Shown here in pieces: positions 18,009 to 28,385 of a stretch of 64,000 bases of DNA. Where the stretch lies: the NCBI RefSeq assembly GCF_000340565.2, contig NZ_CP007203.1, positions 4,078,513-4,142,512 of the forward strand, written 5' to 3'. Every line of letters starts with the position of its first letter. The first letter of the stretch is position 1. Under the pieces are notes generated by a model. It was given only the letters and a program-made list of their open reading frames with translations. It had not been told where the DNA came from and searched no databases. The position numbers and the translations under genes were made by a program. The DNA is from Nodularia spumigena CCY9414. GTDB taxonomy: Bacteria > Cyanobacteriota > Cyanobacteriia > Cyanobacteriales > Nostocaceae.

Positions 18009-18646
18009 GCTTTCCTCCTGCCACCCTGTTGAACTAAAAAGCTTCTTGTGAACCATTAACCCAGTTTACAGGACAGGGCGAAAGTATCTTTGGGCAGAAT
18101 TATTAGACTTTTCCAAAACCCTTGTAAACCCCGCAAATAAGATTCCCACTCCTTACTCCTGCTCCCTCTCCTTACTAAGGAGAGGGTTGGGGTGAGGTTT
18201 CTTGAATGGGTAGGTATTTTTATCTCTCAAAAATAAAATAAATATAAAACGCATTTTTTTCCCAAAAAAAATGCTAGGTTAGATACATAATTGGATATCC
18301 TCGACATCTCAATTTTAACTTTGCGAAATCCTTAATCCATTCGCCGTTAACAAGCAAATTCAGTAAGTAATTATTCACATTATGCCCTTGTAGACATAAA
18401 TTATCAATAAGTGTATGATGGATATTAATAGAGAGCCTTGTTTAACGCCGTTCATGCAATTTCTTAACGCTTAATTCTCAGCAAAAGTTAAAAAAAAATG
18501 AATTGCATTTTTAGCTCAAAAAAAATGATATGTTAGATACAGAATGGAACTTTTCACGACTCTGGAGTAGTAGGACATCAATCTGTTCCAGTTTTTTACC
18601 CCTTAATTCCCTAGTATTTGTCGTTTCAAATGGGATTTCAGGCTGA
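18009..18646. other. Long non-coding stretch upstream of nifB, with a duplicated 45-bp motif
   Basis: No gene seen. A dispersed palindrome (ctctccttactaaggagag) lies near 18165. Two similar segments, about 18257-18296 and 18501-18545, share gcattttt, a run of A, then the core atgtTAGATACA (aggttagataca in the first copy). Both face nifB. They may be leftover repeats or regulatory duplicates. Confidence 0.45.
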
Positions 18647-18858
18647 TTTGAGTACAGATTTATGTATCGAAAAAATAAGAGAAAATAGATTAAGACCCTT
18701 TCTACCACTGGGTTACACATGAGTACCAAGAAATCCTGAACCCCTATTCTTAAATACTCGTACCCCAACTGAAAAATACTAGCACCCCTACCCAAAAAAT
18801 AAATTTTTAATGATTGTAAAGCCCACACAGATAGGGTTTGAAAATTTGAGTACAAACG
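18647..18858 (+). promoter_or_regulatory. nifB upstream region with motifs shared with nifP
   Basis: It holds GAGTACA at 18650-18656 and 18849-18855, GAGTACC at 18721-18727, an imperfect box at 18738-18769 and a second box, AATACTAGCACCCCTACCC, at 18775-18793. The same boxes are upstream of nifP on the other strand, in the same orientation to the gene. The last box is about 440 bp before the nifB ATG. nifB is the first gene of the main nif cluster in heterocystous cyanobacteria, and its promoter is known to need the activator CnfR; assigning these motifs to CnfR is inference. Confidence 0.6.
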
Positions 18859-19230
18859 TAATAAATCCAATAAATTCTATACTCCATAAACGCGCCGACC
18901 ATTTGAGAACGACTGCTATAAATCTTATATCGCCAATCACTCAACGCCAAGCCCAAAGCAAAAGCGCCAAGTGAGTGGAGGGATGAGATAGCACCATGCC
19001 TTAAATGAATCGAAGTCGCGGCTGTACTCACACACAAATACCCCAGATAGACCTCAAACTTGACACACACCAGCCGAACCAGAATCTCAGTCAACAGTAA
19101 ACAAATTGATAACTGTTAACTGATAACTGTTCACTGATTAAAAGACGCGACTTCAGTTCTTAGGTAAAGACAGTAGCAACGGCATCTCCCACTGTGGCAT
19201 TTAGCCCACCACTGACCCTTGCGAAATTCA

Positions 19231-20673
19231 ATGATACTACCGTCTAACGGACTCATCACCTCCGACCATCAGGAACCAGCATCAACCCAAGCAAAATCAG
19301 GTGGTTGCGGATGCGACAGCAGCACCACCGTCGAAATGGATCAAAAGCTCCAAGAACGCATCGCCCAACATCCCTGTTATAGTGAAGATGCCCATCACCA
19401 CTACGCCAGGATGCACGTTGCAGTTGCACCAGCTTGTAACATTCAATGCAACTATTGCAACCGCAAATACGACTGCGCTAACGAAAGTCGTCCTGGAGTA
19501 GTTAGCGAATTGCTAACACCAGAAGAAGCTGCACACAAAGCTTTGGTGATTGCAGGCAAAATTCCCCAAATGACAGTGGTCGGAATTGCGGGACCTGGTG
19601 ATCCATTGGCGAATCCTGAAAAGACTTTTCGCACATTTGAGTTGATTGCAGACAAAGCACCAGATATCAAACTTTGCCTTTCAACTAACGGTTTAATGTT
19701 ACCAGAATACATTGACCGCATTAAACAATTAAATATCGATCACGTTACGATTACCCTAAATACCATTGACCCAGAAATCGGCGCTCAGATTTATTCTTGG
19801 GTTCATTACAAACGGAAACGTTATAGAGGTGTTGAAGGGGCTAAGATTCTGCTAGAAAAGCAGATGGAAGGCTTGCAAGCTCTCAGAGAAGCTGATATTC
19901 TGTGCAAAGTTAACTCTGTGATGATTCCAGGAATTAATGATCAGCACTTGATCGAAGTCAATAAAATGATTCGTGAAAACGGTGCTTTCCTGCACAACAT
20001 CATGCCTTTGATTTCTGCACCAGAACACGGCACACATTTCGGCTTAACAGGTCAACGTGGTCCCACACCCAAAGAGGTCAAGTCAGTTCAAGACAATTGT
20101 GCCGGCAACATGAAAATGATGCGCCATTGTCGCCAATGTCGAGCCGATGCGGTAGGATTATTAGGAGAAGACCGCAGTCAGGAATTTACCAAAGATAAAT
20201 TCTTGGAAATGACTCCAGAATATGACTTGGAACAACGCACCCTTGTTCACGAAGGAATTGAGAAGTTTAAGGAAGAACTGAAAATAGCCAAAGACAAGGC
20301 GCGTACTGGCAAGAAATCTGCCAATAATCCCAAAATATTAGTTGCAGTCGCCACCAAAGGCGGTGGATTAGTTAACCAACACTTCGGTCATGCGAAGGAA
20401 TTCCAGATTTATGAAGTGGATGGTAATCAAGTTACCTTTGTCAGTCATCGCAAGATTGACCAGTATTGTCAAGGTGGATTTAGTGAAGAAGCCACTTTTG
20501 AGCATATCATGGCAGCGATCGCCGATTGCAAAGCAGTATTAGTTTCCAAAATTGGTAACTGTCCTCAAGAGAAACTGCAAGAAGCCGGAATACAGACCGT
20601 AGAAGCTTACGACGTAATCGAAAAAGTTGCTTTGGAATTTTACGAGCAATATGTAAAGGAATTAGGGAATTAG
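19231..20673 (+). CDS. nifB: NifB, FeMo-co core (NifB-co) synthase
   Basis: 480 residues from the ATG at 19231; an upstream TTG would add four residues. The radical-SAM ligands CNIQCNYC are at about 69-76, and the extra cluster cysteines of NifB are present. The C-terminal third ([31 protein letters not shown]) is the fused NifX-like domain. NifB fuses two [4Fe-4S] clusters into NifB-co with carbide. First gene of the nifB-fdxN-nifS-nifU unit. Confidence 0.97.
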   Translation: MILPSNGLITSDHQEPASTQAKSGGCGCDSSTTVEMDQKLQERIAQHPCYSEDAHHHYARMHVAVAPACNIQCNYCNRKYDCANESRPGVVSELLTPEEAAHKALVIAGKIPQMTVVGIAGPGDPLANPEKTFRTFELIADKAPDIKLCLSTNGLMLPEYIDRIKQLNIDHVTITLNTIDPEIGAQIYSWVHYKRKRYRGVEGAKILLEKQMEGLQALREADILCKVNSVMIPGINDQHLIEVNKMIRENGAFLHNIMPLISAPEHGTHFGLTGQRGPTPKEVKSVQDNCAGNMKMMRHCRQCRADAVGLLGEDRSQEFTKDKFLEMTPEYDLEQRTLVHEGIEKFKEELKIAKDKARTGKKSANNPKILVAVATKGGGLVNQHFGHAKEFQIYEVDGNQVTFVSHRKIDQYCQGGFSEEATFEHIMAAIADCKAVLVSKIGNCPQEKLQEAGIQTVEAYDVIEKVALEFYEQYVKELGN

Positions 20674-20708
20674 GGAGTAGGGAGTAGGGAGTAGGGAATA
20701 TTTACCAC

Positions 20709-20862
20709 TTAGGGACTTCCAAATAAAAAAAACACTCAATCACCCAACCTAAAAAACCACACTTCGACAAGCTCAGTGACCACTCAAACTCTCATAACTC
20801 GGTGTCCTCTGTGCCTGGAGTGGTTCGTTTATTTGGATAACTTATCTTGAGTAAATCCCTTA
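20709..20862. mobile_element. Degenerate MITE, TTAGGGACTTCC family
   Basis: The left end TTAGGGACTTCC (20709-20720) is perfect, the inside has aaataaaaaa, tcactc/aacc and tgtcctctgtgcct as in the copy at 42838-42964, but the right end is eroded (aaatccctta). A short extra segment (ttcgacaagctcagtgacca) is inserted. Before it (20674-20700) is a tandem ggagtag repeat. It separates nifB from fdxN. Confidence 0.65.
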
Positions 20863-20921
20863 CTACTCCCCACTCCCCACTCACCACTCCCCACTCCCCT
20901 ATCTTCAAAAGGAGAATAATC

Positions 20922-21275
20922 ATGGCTTACCAAATCACCAGCCAATGTATTTCCTGTGATCTTTGTCTGTCTGTATGTCCCACTAATGCAGTGAAGGTAA
21001 TTGACGGTAATCATTGGATTGATCCCGAACTCTGCACTAACTGCTTTGGTAGTGTTTATTCCGTTCCTCAGTGTAAAGCTGGTTGTCCCACCTGCACTGG
21101 TTGTGTGAAACAACCCAACGATTATTGGGAAGGCTGGTTTGCTAATTACAACCGCTCTTTAGCAAAATTAACTAAGAAACAAGATTACTGGGAACGTTGG
21201 TTTAACTATTATTCCAAAACATTCTCCGAAAAATTATCTCGCCATCAGAGCGAAGTCATAGGTGTATCAGGATGA
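20922..21275 (+). CDS. fdxN: FdxN, bacterial-type 2[4Fe-4S] ferredoxin
   Basis: 117 residues from the ATG at 20922 with aaaggagaa upstream. The first cluster site is CISCDLCLSVCP and the second is CTNCFG followed by CKAGCPTC with an insert, typical of nif-linked FdxN. It probably feeds electrons to NifB. The gene is intact, so the fdxN element known from Anabaena 7120 is absent here. Its stop overlaps the nifS start (ATGA). Confidence 0.93.
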   Translation: MAYQITSQCISCDLCLSVCPTNAVKVIDGNHWIDPELCTNCFGSVYSVPQCKAGCPTCTGCVKQPNDYWEGWFANYNRSLAKLTKKQDYWERWFNYYSKTFSEKLSRHQSEVIGVSG

Positions 21276-22474
21276 GCATCATTTATCTAGACAATAATGC
21301 CACAACGAAGGTAGACCCGGAAGTTTTAGAGGCGATGTTGCCTTATCTGCGGGACTACTACGGTAATCCTTCTAGTATGCACACCTTTGGTGGACAACTT
21401 GGTAAAGCTGTAAAAACAGCCCGCCAACAACTAGCCGCACTCATTGGTGCTGAAGAATCAGAGATTGTTTACACCAGTTGCGGTACAGAGGGAGATAATG
21501 CTGCTATTCGCGCCGCACTGTTAGCACAACCAGAAAGACGACATATCATTACTACACAGGTTGAACACCCAGCCGTTTTGAATGTCTGCAAACAACTGGA
21601 AACCCAAGGTTATACTGTTACCTATCTTTCGGTAAATCGTCAGGGACAGCTAGATTTAAATGAATTAGAAGCTTCTCTGACTGGAAATACCGCCTTGGTA
21701 ACAATTATGTATGCCAATAACGAAACCGGTACGGTTTTCCCCATTGAGCAAATTGGGTTAAGAGTTAAAGAATACGGCGCAATCTTTCATGTCGATGCAG
21801 TGCAAGCAGTGGGAAAAATTCCCCTCAACATGAAGACCAGCACGATAGATATGTTAACTCTGTCCGGTCACAAAATCCATGCTCCTAAAGGAATTGGGGC
21901 TTTGTATGTGCGGCGTGGTGTGCGGTTTCGTCCCTTGCTAATTGGGGGACACCAAGAACGTGGTCGTCGGGCGGGAACAGAAAACGTTCCAGGGATTATT
22001 GCTCTAGGTAAAGCGGCAGAGTTGGAACTCTTGCATTTAGAAGAGGCTACCACAAGAGAAAGAAAATTGCGCGATCGCCTGGAACAAACTTTACTCGCCA
22101 AAATTCCCGACTGTGAAGTGAATGGCGACCCAACGCAGAGATTGCCGAACACCACAAATATTGGTTTCAAGTACATTGAAGGTGAAGCAATTCTGCTCTC
22201 CTTAAACAAATACGGTATCTGTGCCTCATCTGGTTCTGCTTGTACTTCCGGTTCCTTGGAACCTTCTCACGTTCTGCGGGCGATGGGTTTACCCTACACC
22301 ACCTTACATGGTTCGATTCGTTTCAGCTTGTGTCGCTACAGCACAGAAGCCGAAATTGATCAAGTTATCGAAGTCATGCCCAGTATTATCGAACGTTTAC
22401 GCGCCATGTCCCCCTTCAAAAACGATGATGCGGGTTGGCTGCAAGAACAAGAACAAGCATTAATTCATCGCTAG
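21272..22474 (+). CDS. nifS: NifS cysteine desulfurase
   Basis: 400 residues. The PLP lysine is in SGHKIHAPKG (K201) and the active cysteine in CASSGSACTSG at about 317-327. The N-terminus IIYLDNNATTKVDPEV is the class V aminotransferase start. It takes sulfur from cysteine and hands it to NifU for nitrogenase clusters. It overlaps fdxN by 4 bp. Confidence 0.97.
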   Translation: MSIIYLDNNATTKVDPEVLEAMLPYLRDYYGNPSSMHTFGGQLGKAVKTARQQLAALIGAEESEIVYTSCGTEGDNAAIRAALLAQPERRHIITTQVEHPAVLNVCKQLETQGYTVTYLSVNRQGQLDLNELEASLTGNTALVTIMYANNETGTVFPIEQIGLRVKEYGAIFHVDAVQAVGKIPLNMKTSTIDMLTLSGHKIHAPKGIGALYVRRGVRFRPLLIGGHQERGRRAGTENVPGIIALGKAAELELLHLEEATTRERKLRDRLEQTLLAKIPDCEVNGDPTQRLPNTTNIGFKYIEGEAILLSLNKYGICASSGSACTSGSLEPSHVLRAMGLPYTTLHGSIRFSLCRYSTEAEIDQVIEVMPSIIERLRAMSPFKNDDAGWLQEQEQALIHR

Positions 22475-22576
22475 GTCTTGGGTAATGGGTACTGGGGAGA
22501 GCGGAAATTTTTCCTCATCCCTCATCCCGCCCTAGTGCCTAATCTAAAATCCAAAATCCAAAATCTAAAATTGACC

Positions 22577-23473
22577 ATGTGGGACTACACAGATAAAGTA
22601 TTAGAATTGTTTTACAATCCCCAAAATCAGGGAGCCATTGAAGAAACTGGCGAAGCTGGTGTTAAGGTTGCAATGGGAGAAATTGGTAGCATTGCCTGTG
22701 GTGATGCCCTGAGATTACACTTGAAAGTTGAAGTAGAATCTGATAAAATATTAGATGCACGCTTTCAAACCTTTGGCTGCACAAGTGCGATCGCCTCTTC
22801 CAGTGCTTTAACCGAAATGGTCAAAGGTTTAACCCTAGACGAAGCTTTGAAAGTTTCTAATAAACAGATTGCAGATTACCTCGGCGGATTGCCAGAAGCG
22901 AAAATGCACTGCTCTGTCATGGGACAGGAAGCGCTAGAAGCCGCTATTTATAACTATCGTGGCATTCCCCTTGCTACCCATGACGACGATGATGAAGGCG
23001 CATTAATTTGTAGTTGCTTTGGTATCAGCGAAGCCAAAATTCGCCGTGTGATTCTAGAAAATCATCTTACTGATGCGGAACAGGTAACAAATTATGTAAA
23101 AGCTGGTGGCGGATGCGGTTCCTGTTTAGCAAATATTGATGATATTATAAGAGATGTAAAGGAGAAAGCCGCCGTACCTGCTCTCAACACCCACAGCGTC
23201 GCAGTTGCTAACTCACAGCAATCAAAACCTCTAACCAACGTACAAAGAATTGCACTCATTCAAAAAGTTCTCGATGAAGAAGTCAGACCCGTACTGATTG
23301 CAGACGGGGGAGATGTGGAACTTTACGATGTCGAAGGCGATAAAGTCAAAGTCGTACTTCAAGGCGCTTGTGGTTCTTGTTCTAGCAGTACAGCCACTCT
23401 GAAGATTGCGATCGAAGCTAGGTTACAAGATCGTGTCAGCAAAAACCTAGTAGTCGAAGCAGTCGCACCATAA
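22577..23473 (+). CDS. nifU: NifU Fe-S scaffold
   Basis: 298 residues from the ATG at 22577; the frame is open further upstream but those codons are intergenic repeat. Three parts are visible: the IscU-like N-terminus (MWDYTDKVLELFYNPQNQGAIE, conserved Cys in FGCTSAIASS and MHCSVMG), a middle [2Fe-2S] region (ICSCFG and GGGCGSCL), and a C-terminal Nfu domain with GACGSCSSSTATLK. It builds Fe-S clusters for NifH and NifB. Confidence 0.97.
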   Translation: MWDYTDKVLELFYNPQNQGAIEETGEAGVKVAMGEIGSIACGDALRLHLKVEVESDKILDARFQTFGCTSAIASSSALTEMVKGLTLDEALKVSNKQIADYLGGLPEAKMHCSVMGQEALEAAIYNYRGIPLATHDDDDEGALICSCFGISEAKIRRVILENHLTDAEQVTNYVKAGGGCGSCLANIDDIIRDVKEKAAVPALNTHSVAVANSQQSKPLTNVQRIALIQKVLDEEVRPVLIADGGDVELYDVEGDKVKVVLQGACGSCSSSTATLKIAIEARLQDRVSKNLVVEAVAP

Positions 23474-23666
23474 CTTTAAGATTTACACACCGCACAAATA
23501 GAGCCTGTTATTTATTAAACAGGACACCAAGTAGGATTTGAAAGATAATTTTCGCCCCATCAATGCTTCATTCCTACTGAGAACACACAGCAATAGTACA
23601 TAGGTGAAAGTATTCAACACCTAATTGCCAATTGCATTATCCCACTCGCTTCAAAGGAATCAGGAT

Positions 23667-24020
23667 ATGAGTTTGTACGAAAACATTGGTGGACAACCCA
23701 CAATTGAAAAAGTAGTTGATGCCTTTCACAAGAGCGTTATGGCAGACGGTAGCCTCAAAGGCTACTTCGCTAAAACCGATATGGCGAAACAACGCGCTCA
23801 TCAAATTGCTTTCTTCTCTCAGATATTTGAAGGACCAAACCAATATGCTGGTCGTCCAATGGAAAAAACCCACACAGGCATGAAACTCAACGACCAACAC
23901 TTTGATGCAGTTTCCAAGCATTTGGGTGCAGCAATGGCCGCAGCCGGAGTATCCGCAGAAAACAGCAGCGCTGCAATGGCTAAAGTCTCCGGTTTAAAGG
24001 CTTCTATTTTGAACAAATAG
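23667..24020 (+). CDS. glbN: Cyanoglobin, group I truncated haemoglobin
   Basis: 117 residues from the ATG at 23667 with aaaggaatcagg upstream. MSLYENIGGQPTIEKVVDAFHKSV and the RPMEKTHTGMKLNDQHFD region, containing the proximal haem histidine, are typical of GlbN. In Nostoc commune glbN lies between nifU and nifH, exactly as here, and the protein was found in microoxic nitrogen-starved cells. It may scavenge or buffer oxygen near nitrogenase; that role is proposed, not settled. Confidence 0.93.
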   Translation: MSLYENIGGQPTIEKVVDAFHKSVMADGSLKGYFAKTDMAKQRAHQIAFFSQIFEGPNQYAGRPMEKTHTGMKLNDQHFDAVSKHLGAAMAAAGVSAENSSAAMAKVSGLKASILNK

Positions 24021-24195
24021 GATTTGGGCATTGATTGGACGAATAATTACGTCAAATCCTGCTTGTTATCTCCACATATTTGTACAGTGTGTAACTCCTT
24101 TGTCATTTGCTTGACAAGTGGCAAAGGAAACCAAATAAACAAAAAATTAACCTGAATCATTATGACACCAATACCCCTCGATTTTGCTGTGGAGC

Positions 24196-24235
24196 GATCG
24201 CCCCCGGCCTGTGCTTAAGCACAATCGCCCCCGGC
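24196..24235. promoter_or_regulatory. Duplicated GC box and palindrome upstream of nifH
   Basis: atcgcccccggc occurs twice (24197-24208 and 24224-24235) around the perfect palindrome GTGCTTAAGCAC (24211-24222). It lies about 100 bp before the nifH ATG. In other cyanobacteria a stem-loop before nifH marks a processed or stabilised mRNA end; a similar role here is plausible. Confidence 0.5.
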
Positions 24236-24321
24236 GACGTTCTACAACCGCTCACTGCTGAAGCTCAACAGGCGTGAACGTCAACCAACAGACCCACTAA
24301 CCAACCAATTGCAGGAGATAA

Positions 24322-24759
<438 letters not shown>

Positions 24760-24762
24760 TAA

Positions 24763-25225
24763 GCTGTGATTTCTAGGGTTTTTGATATTCAATTGATTTG
24801 AATTTTTTATTTTTTCTTGCCCTATTTTTTCCCTGGGAAAGTTTGCACAAATGGGCAGTTTGTTTGATTTGTATTCTTTTATTTACCCTATTTTGTCCCT
24901 GGTGTCAATATCCATACATTAATTTTGATAAATTTGTTACTGGTTGGTGATGTATAATTGGTTCATGGTTAAATTAAGAAAATAAATAAATTTAATATAG
25001 GACTCCTATTTGATTTTTGAAAAAAACTCCGTACACCTAAATTCCCTCAAATCCTTTTGCGTCGTGCCTTTTGCCTTTTACCTGACTACGTAAATAATTT
25101 CAGATATCAAACCGGATTCCTATATAACCATTTAACCTTAGTATTACTTGTGCAAACTTTTATTAAAATTTGTTACCGTAGATATCTTACTTAGACTGTT
25201 ATAGAAAAATACAATCGTGCAAAAA
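24763..25225 (+). other. Left end of the nifH element
   Basis: Non-coding, AT-rich. CCCTATTTTTTCCCTGG (24820-24836) and CCCTATTTTGTCCCTGG (24886-24902) form a spaced direct repeat 66 bp apart (16/17 match). They may be accessory recombinase-binding sites. The rest should include the promoter of the methyltransferase gene. Confidence 0.5.
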
Positions 25226-27865
25226 ATGTCAACCCTCGAAAATTTCAAAAACATTAGTTGTAATCCCTACTATTTAACTAATTTAGGTGCTGCTTACTTA
25301 GGGAACAGCCTAGCATTGATGGCAGAGTTACCTAATGAGAGTGTTGACCTAATTTGTACTTCCCCGCCCTTTGCTTTAGTACGTAAAAAAGAGTACGGTA
25401 ATGTAGATGCCTGTGAATACATTGAATGGTTTAAAAAATTTGCAATTCAGTTTTACCGCATTCTAAAACCTCAAGGCTCGTTAGTAGTAGATATTGGAGG
25501 TACTTGGCATAAAGGAGTACCCGTAAGATCACTTTACCATTTTGAGCTAGTAGTTGAACTATGCAAACCAAAATCAAAGGGGGGACTAGGTTTTTATCTT
25601 GCACAGGAACTTTTTTGGTACAACCCAGCAAAACTTCCTACCCCTGCTGAGTGGGTAACAGTCCGTAGAGAAAGGGTGAAAGATGCTGTAAACACTGTGT
25701 GGTGGCTATCGAAAGATCCACATCCTAAAGCAAATAACAAACGCGTGTTACGCCCCTATAGCGATGCTATGAAAAACCTATTGAAAAATGGGTATGAAGC
25801 AAAATTGCGCCCATCTGGTCATGATATTTCCACTAAATTTAAAAATGATCGGGGCGGTGCGATTCCCCCAAATATTATAATTGATTCAGAATTTGGTTCA
25901 TCTACATTGATTGGTAAACCAGTGCTAGGTGAGTTTAATTGGATTTTAGAAAATGACATGGTGCAGCCGGTAAATGTCATTTCAGCTTCTAACACTGCTT
26001 CTAATGATTACTACCAAAGGCGGTGTAAAGAAGAAGGCGTTAAACCTCACCCCGCCCGCTTTCCTCAAGCCTTACCTGAATTTGTAATTGGACTTTGTAC
26101 AGAACCAGGTGATTTAGTTTTAGATCCATTTGCTGGCTCAAATACTACGGGGCGTGTCGCTGAAACACTAGATCGACGCTGGTTAGCATTTGAACTGGAT
26201 GAGAATTACATTCAAACATCACAGTTCCGATTTGAAAATGATGCACCATTGGTTGTTACTCCACTGGTAGATAAAAAAGCACTCAAGACTAAAGCTTTAC
26301 AATTAGCACCTGACGCAATTAAGATTTCACCAGAAATTCATGCTCAGGATACTCCATATCAGTTAGACCTATTTCAATTACACAATAGCAAAATGGCAGA
26401 TCAAAAACTCAAATTTACCTATGGGCATCAGTTCACACCGAAAAAGATGAAATTACCTGATTTAGTTGAACTGTGTATATCTTATCAGCCAGATCGCCGC
26501 GCCCTAGAGGATGCAATTTCAAGAAAGTATTACTCCAATCACTCAACACAAAATAACTCTCAGCAAGAAGATAATCGTAGTAAACTTTCTATGAATACGT
26601 TTCTATCTCTTCGTGCTTATAAGTTAGTTGAATCAATTGGAGATGATATGTGGCAGTATCAGGTATCCAACCTTAGTAATGAACTTTTAGAAAATCAGGA
26701 TAATCCCAAAGAGGTAAAGAAAATTTTTGCCCGTCATATACTCACTAACCTAACTGGAATGTCGCTTTTAAAAGCAATTGAGGCAATCAATAGTAGAGGT
26801 GATAAACCAAAGCTTGATTTAATTGGTTACGAATTACAAGAAATGGGCTATTCTCTATCTCCCAATGCCATATATGCCAGTACGATGCGACAATGGTTAC
26901 AAGAGGCTGGAATTTTTGAGAAAACAGATCAAATTAACTGGGATCAAGTATACGACATTCTAGAACTTGATAAGGATTACATTGATGAACTTTACACACT
27001 CACATCAGGGCAAAAGTATTTCTTGCTGGCAATGCTCCAGATGAGCATCACAGATTTTACTAAATGGAATGACATTGTTAATTACGCAACAAGTGTTTAT
27101 AAAGTAAGATTTCCTTCCAAGTCGTTTGTTAAAGATATTATTCAACCTCTAACAGATGCAGAGCTAATTGAAACTGAGAAAACCACAGGTGGACGGGGTG
27201 CTAAACCCAATCTTGTGAAACTTACTGAGAAAGCACAGAAAGAATTGCTGTCTAAACTGCTGGAATCTATTGCAGACATGACAGAAATATCGCAAACTGA
27301 ACTAAATCGTAGCTTTGAAGATGTTGTTCAAGACTTAGATCATGCTGATAAGCATATTAAGGGTAAAGCACTAGAATTACTTGCTATCTGGATGATTCGT
27401 TTAACTAGCCTACGGTTTACTAAGTGGCGTAAACGAGATTATGAAACAGGCCAAGGTGAGGTAGATGTCTTAGCAGCCTCAGATCGCTTTGTTTATCATC
27501 GTTGGCAAATTCAATGCAAAAATACCAAGCGAGTAGATGTTGAAGTGCTTGCTAAAGAAGTCGGGATGACTTTTGTAACTGGGGCTGATGTGGTTATGAT
27601 TGTGACTACTGGAGAATTTACTAGAGACGCTTTTCAATATGCCTATCGCATGATGGAAGTTTCTCGTTACTATATGGTGCTGATTCAAAAAGAAGATATT
27701 GAATCTATCAAGGAAGATAAAACAAACATTATCAAAATTTTAGATAAACGGGCGCGGCGTGTATTTGCGAAGAAAGAACTAGGAATGATTGATGAAGAGA
27801 TTGATGAATTAGAAGTAGAAGAGGCATCACTCACTGATTTTGATGGTGAGTTAGAAGAAGATTAA
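25226..27865 (+). CDS. One-polypeptide restriction-modification protein (DNA methyltransferase + Mrr-like nuclease)
   Basis: 879 residues from the ATG at 25226; a GTG three codons earlier is possible. The N-terminal 350 residues are a beta-class N4/N6 amino-methyltransferase: motif IV TSPPF at about 46-50, then the SAM-binding DPFAGSN at about 300-306. The middle (400-680) is helical with a winged-helix-like stretch (GGRGAKPNLVKLTEKA). The C-terminal domain has GEVDVLA and WQIQCKN (D747, Q763, K765), the D-QxK site of Mrr-type PD-(D/E)XK nucleases, then an acidic tail. It probably modifies and cuts DNA by itself. It is the largest cargo gene of the nifH element. Confidence 0.83.
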   Translation: MSTLENFKNISCNPYYLTNLGAAYLGNSLALMAELPNESVDLICTSPPFALVRKKEYGNVDACEYIEWFKKFAIQFYRILKPQGSLVVDIGGTWHKGVPVRSLYHFELVVELCKPKSKGGLGFYLAQELFWYNPAKLPTPAEWVTVRRERVKDAVNTVWWLSKDPHPKANNKRVLRPYSDAMKNLLKNGYEAKLRPSGHDISTKFKNDRGGAIPPNIIIDSEFGSSTLIGKPVLGEFNWILENDMVQPVNVISASNTASNDYYQRRCKEEGVKPHPARFPQALPEFVIGLCTEPGDLVLDPFAGSNTTGRVAETLDRRWLAFELDENYIQTSQFRFENDAPLVVTPLVDKKALKTKALQLAPDAIKISPEIHAQDTPYQLDLFQLHNSKMADQKLKFTYGHQFTPKKMKLPDLVELCISYQPDRRALEDAISRKYYSNHSTQNNSQQEDNRSKLSMNTFLSLRAYKLVESIGDDMWQYQVSNLSNELLENQDNPKEVKKIFARHILTNLTGMSLLKAIEAINSRGDKPKLDLIGYELQEMGYSLSPNAIYASTMRQWLQEAGIFEKTDQINWDQVYDILELDKDYIDELYTLTSGQKYFLLAMLQMSITDFTKWNDIVNYATSVYKVRFPSKSFVKDIIQPLTDAELIETEKTTGGRGAKPNLVKLTEKAQKELLSKLLESIADMTEISQTELNRSFEDVVQDLDHADKHIKGKALELLAIWMIRLTSLRFTKWRKRDYETGQGEVDVLAASDRFVYHRWQIQCKNTKRVDVEVLAKEVGMTFVTGADVVMIVTTGEFTRDAFQYAYRMMEVSRYYMVLIQKEDIESIKEDKTNIIKILDKRARRVFAKKELGMIDEEIDELEVEEASLTDFDGELEED

Positions 27866-27931
27866 AATTATCTATTCAAAAAGCAAAGCCATTGCTTACT
27901 AAGTAATGGCGCAGAATTTACAACCCATTGT

Positions 27932-28186
27932 CTACTCACGCTCTAATTCCTCAGCTAATTCTTCGGAAGTCACTTGAAAAGGTGAAACATTATAACGATG
28001 CAGTGCTTCTAGAAACTGGTGACGACTCACGCCAGCAATTTCAGCAGCTTTAGATTGAGAAAGCATACCAACTTCATACCATTTGACAGCCGCCGCTAAA
28101 CGCATTTCCTGAACAAAATTTTCGGGATTACTACGGAGCGCGGAAAATACATCATTTGGTAGTTCGATACTAATTTGTATAGTCAT
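27932..28186 (-). CDS. UPF0175 family antitoxin, orphan
   Basis: 84 residues: ISIELPNDVFSALRSNPENFVQEMRLAAAVKWYEVGMLSQSKAAEIAGVSRHQFLEAL. This is the full UPF0175 pattern with its helix-turn-helix. No DUF3368 PIN toxin follows (only a repeat and the recombinase), unlike the pair at 4469-5196. It may be left over from a lost toxin-antitoxin pair or act as an antidote. Confidence 0.82.
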   Translation of the reverse strand: MTIQISIELPNDVFSALRSNPENFVQEMRLAAAVKWYEVGMLSQSKAAEIAGVSRHQFLEALHRYNVSPFQVTSEELAEELERE

Positions 28187-28290
28187 AGATTTAGTTAAGG
28201 CTACAGATTTTTATTACACTAACATTAGTTCTACTCAACACACAGGATTTTTTATGATAAATTTGGCGTTTCATAAATCCCTAAATTATT

Positions 28291-28382
28291 GTAGGGTGGG
28301 TTAGGACGGTAGTCCGTAACCCACCATTATATTTAAGTTTATGGTGGGTTATAGTGGGTTACGCTGCGCTAACCCACCCTAC
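28291..28382. repeat. Inverted-repeat element, GTAGGGTGGGTTA ends
   Basis: GTAGGGTGGGTTA (28291-28303) and TAACCCACCCTAC (28370-28382) are perfect inverted ends around agtccgtaacccacca and tggtgggtta segments, so the whole 92 bp can fold. It lies just past the stop codon of the recombinase gene and could end its transcript. Confidence 0.7.
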
Positions 28383-28385
28383 TAT

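Noticed and set aside
18511-19094. Two minus-strand ORFs upstream of nifB
   Set aside because: They have no recognisable domain and lie over the repeat-rich region with the shared nif motifs; coding is unlikely.
20922-21275. An fdxN element
   Set aside because: fdxN is continuous from ATG to stop, with no insertion and no xisF/H/I genes in the window.
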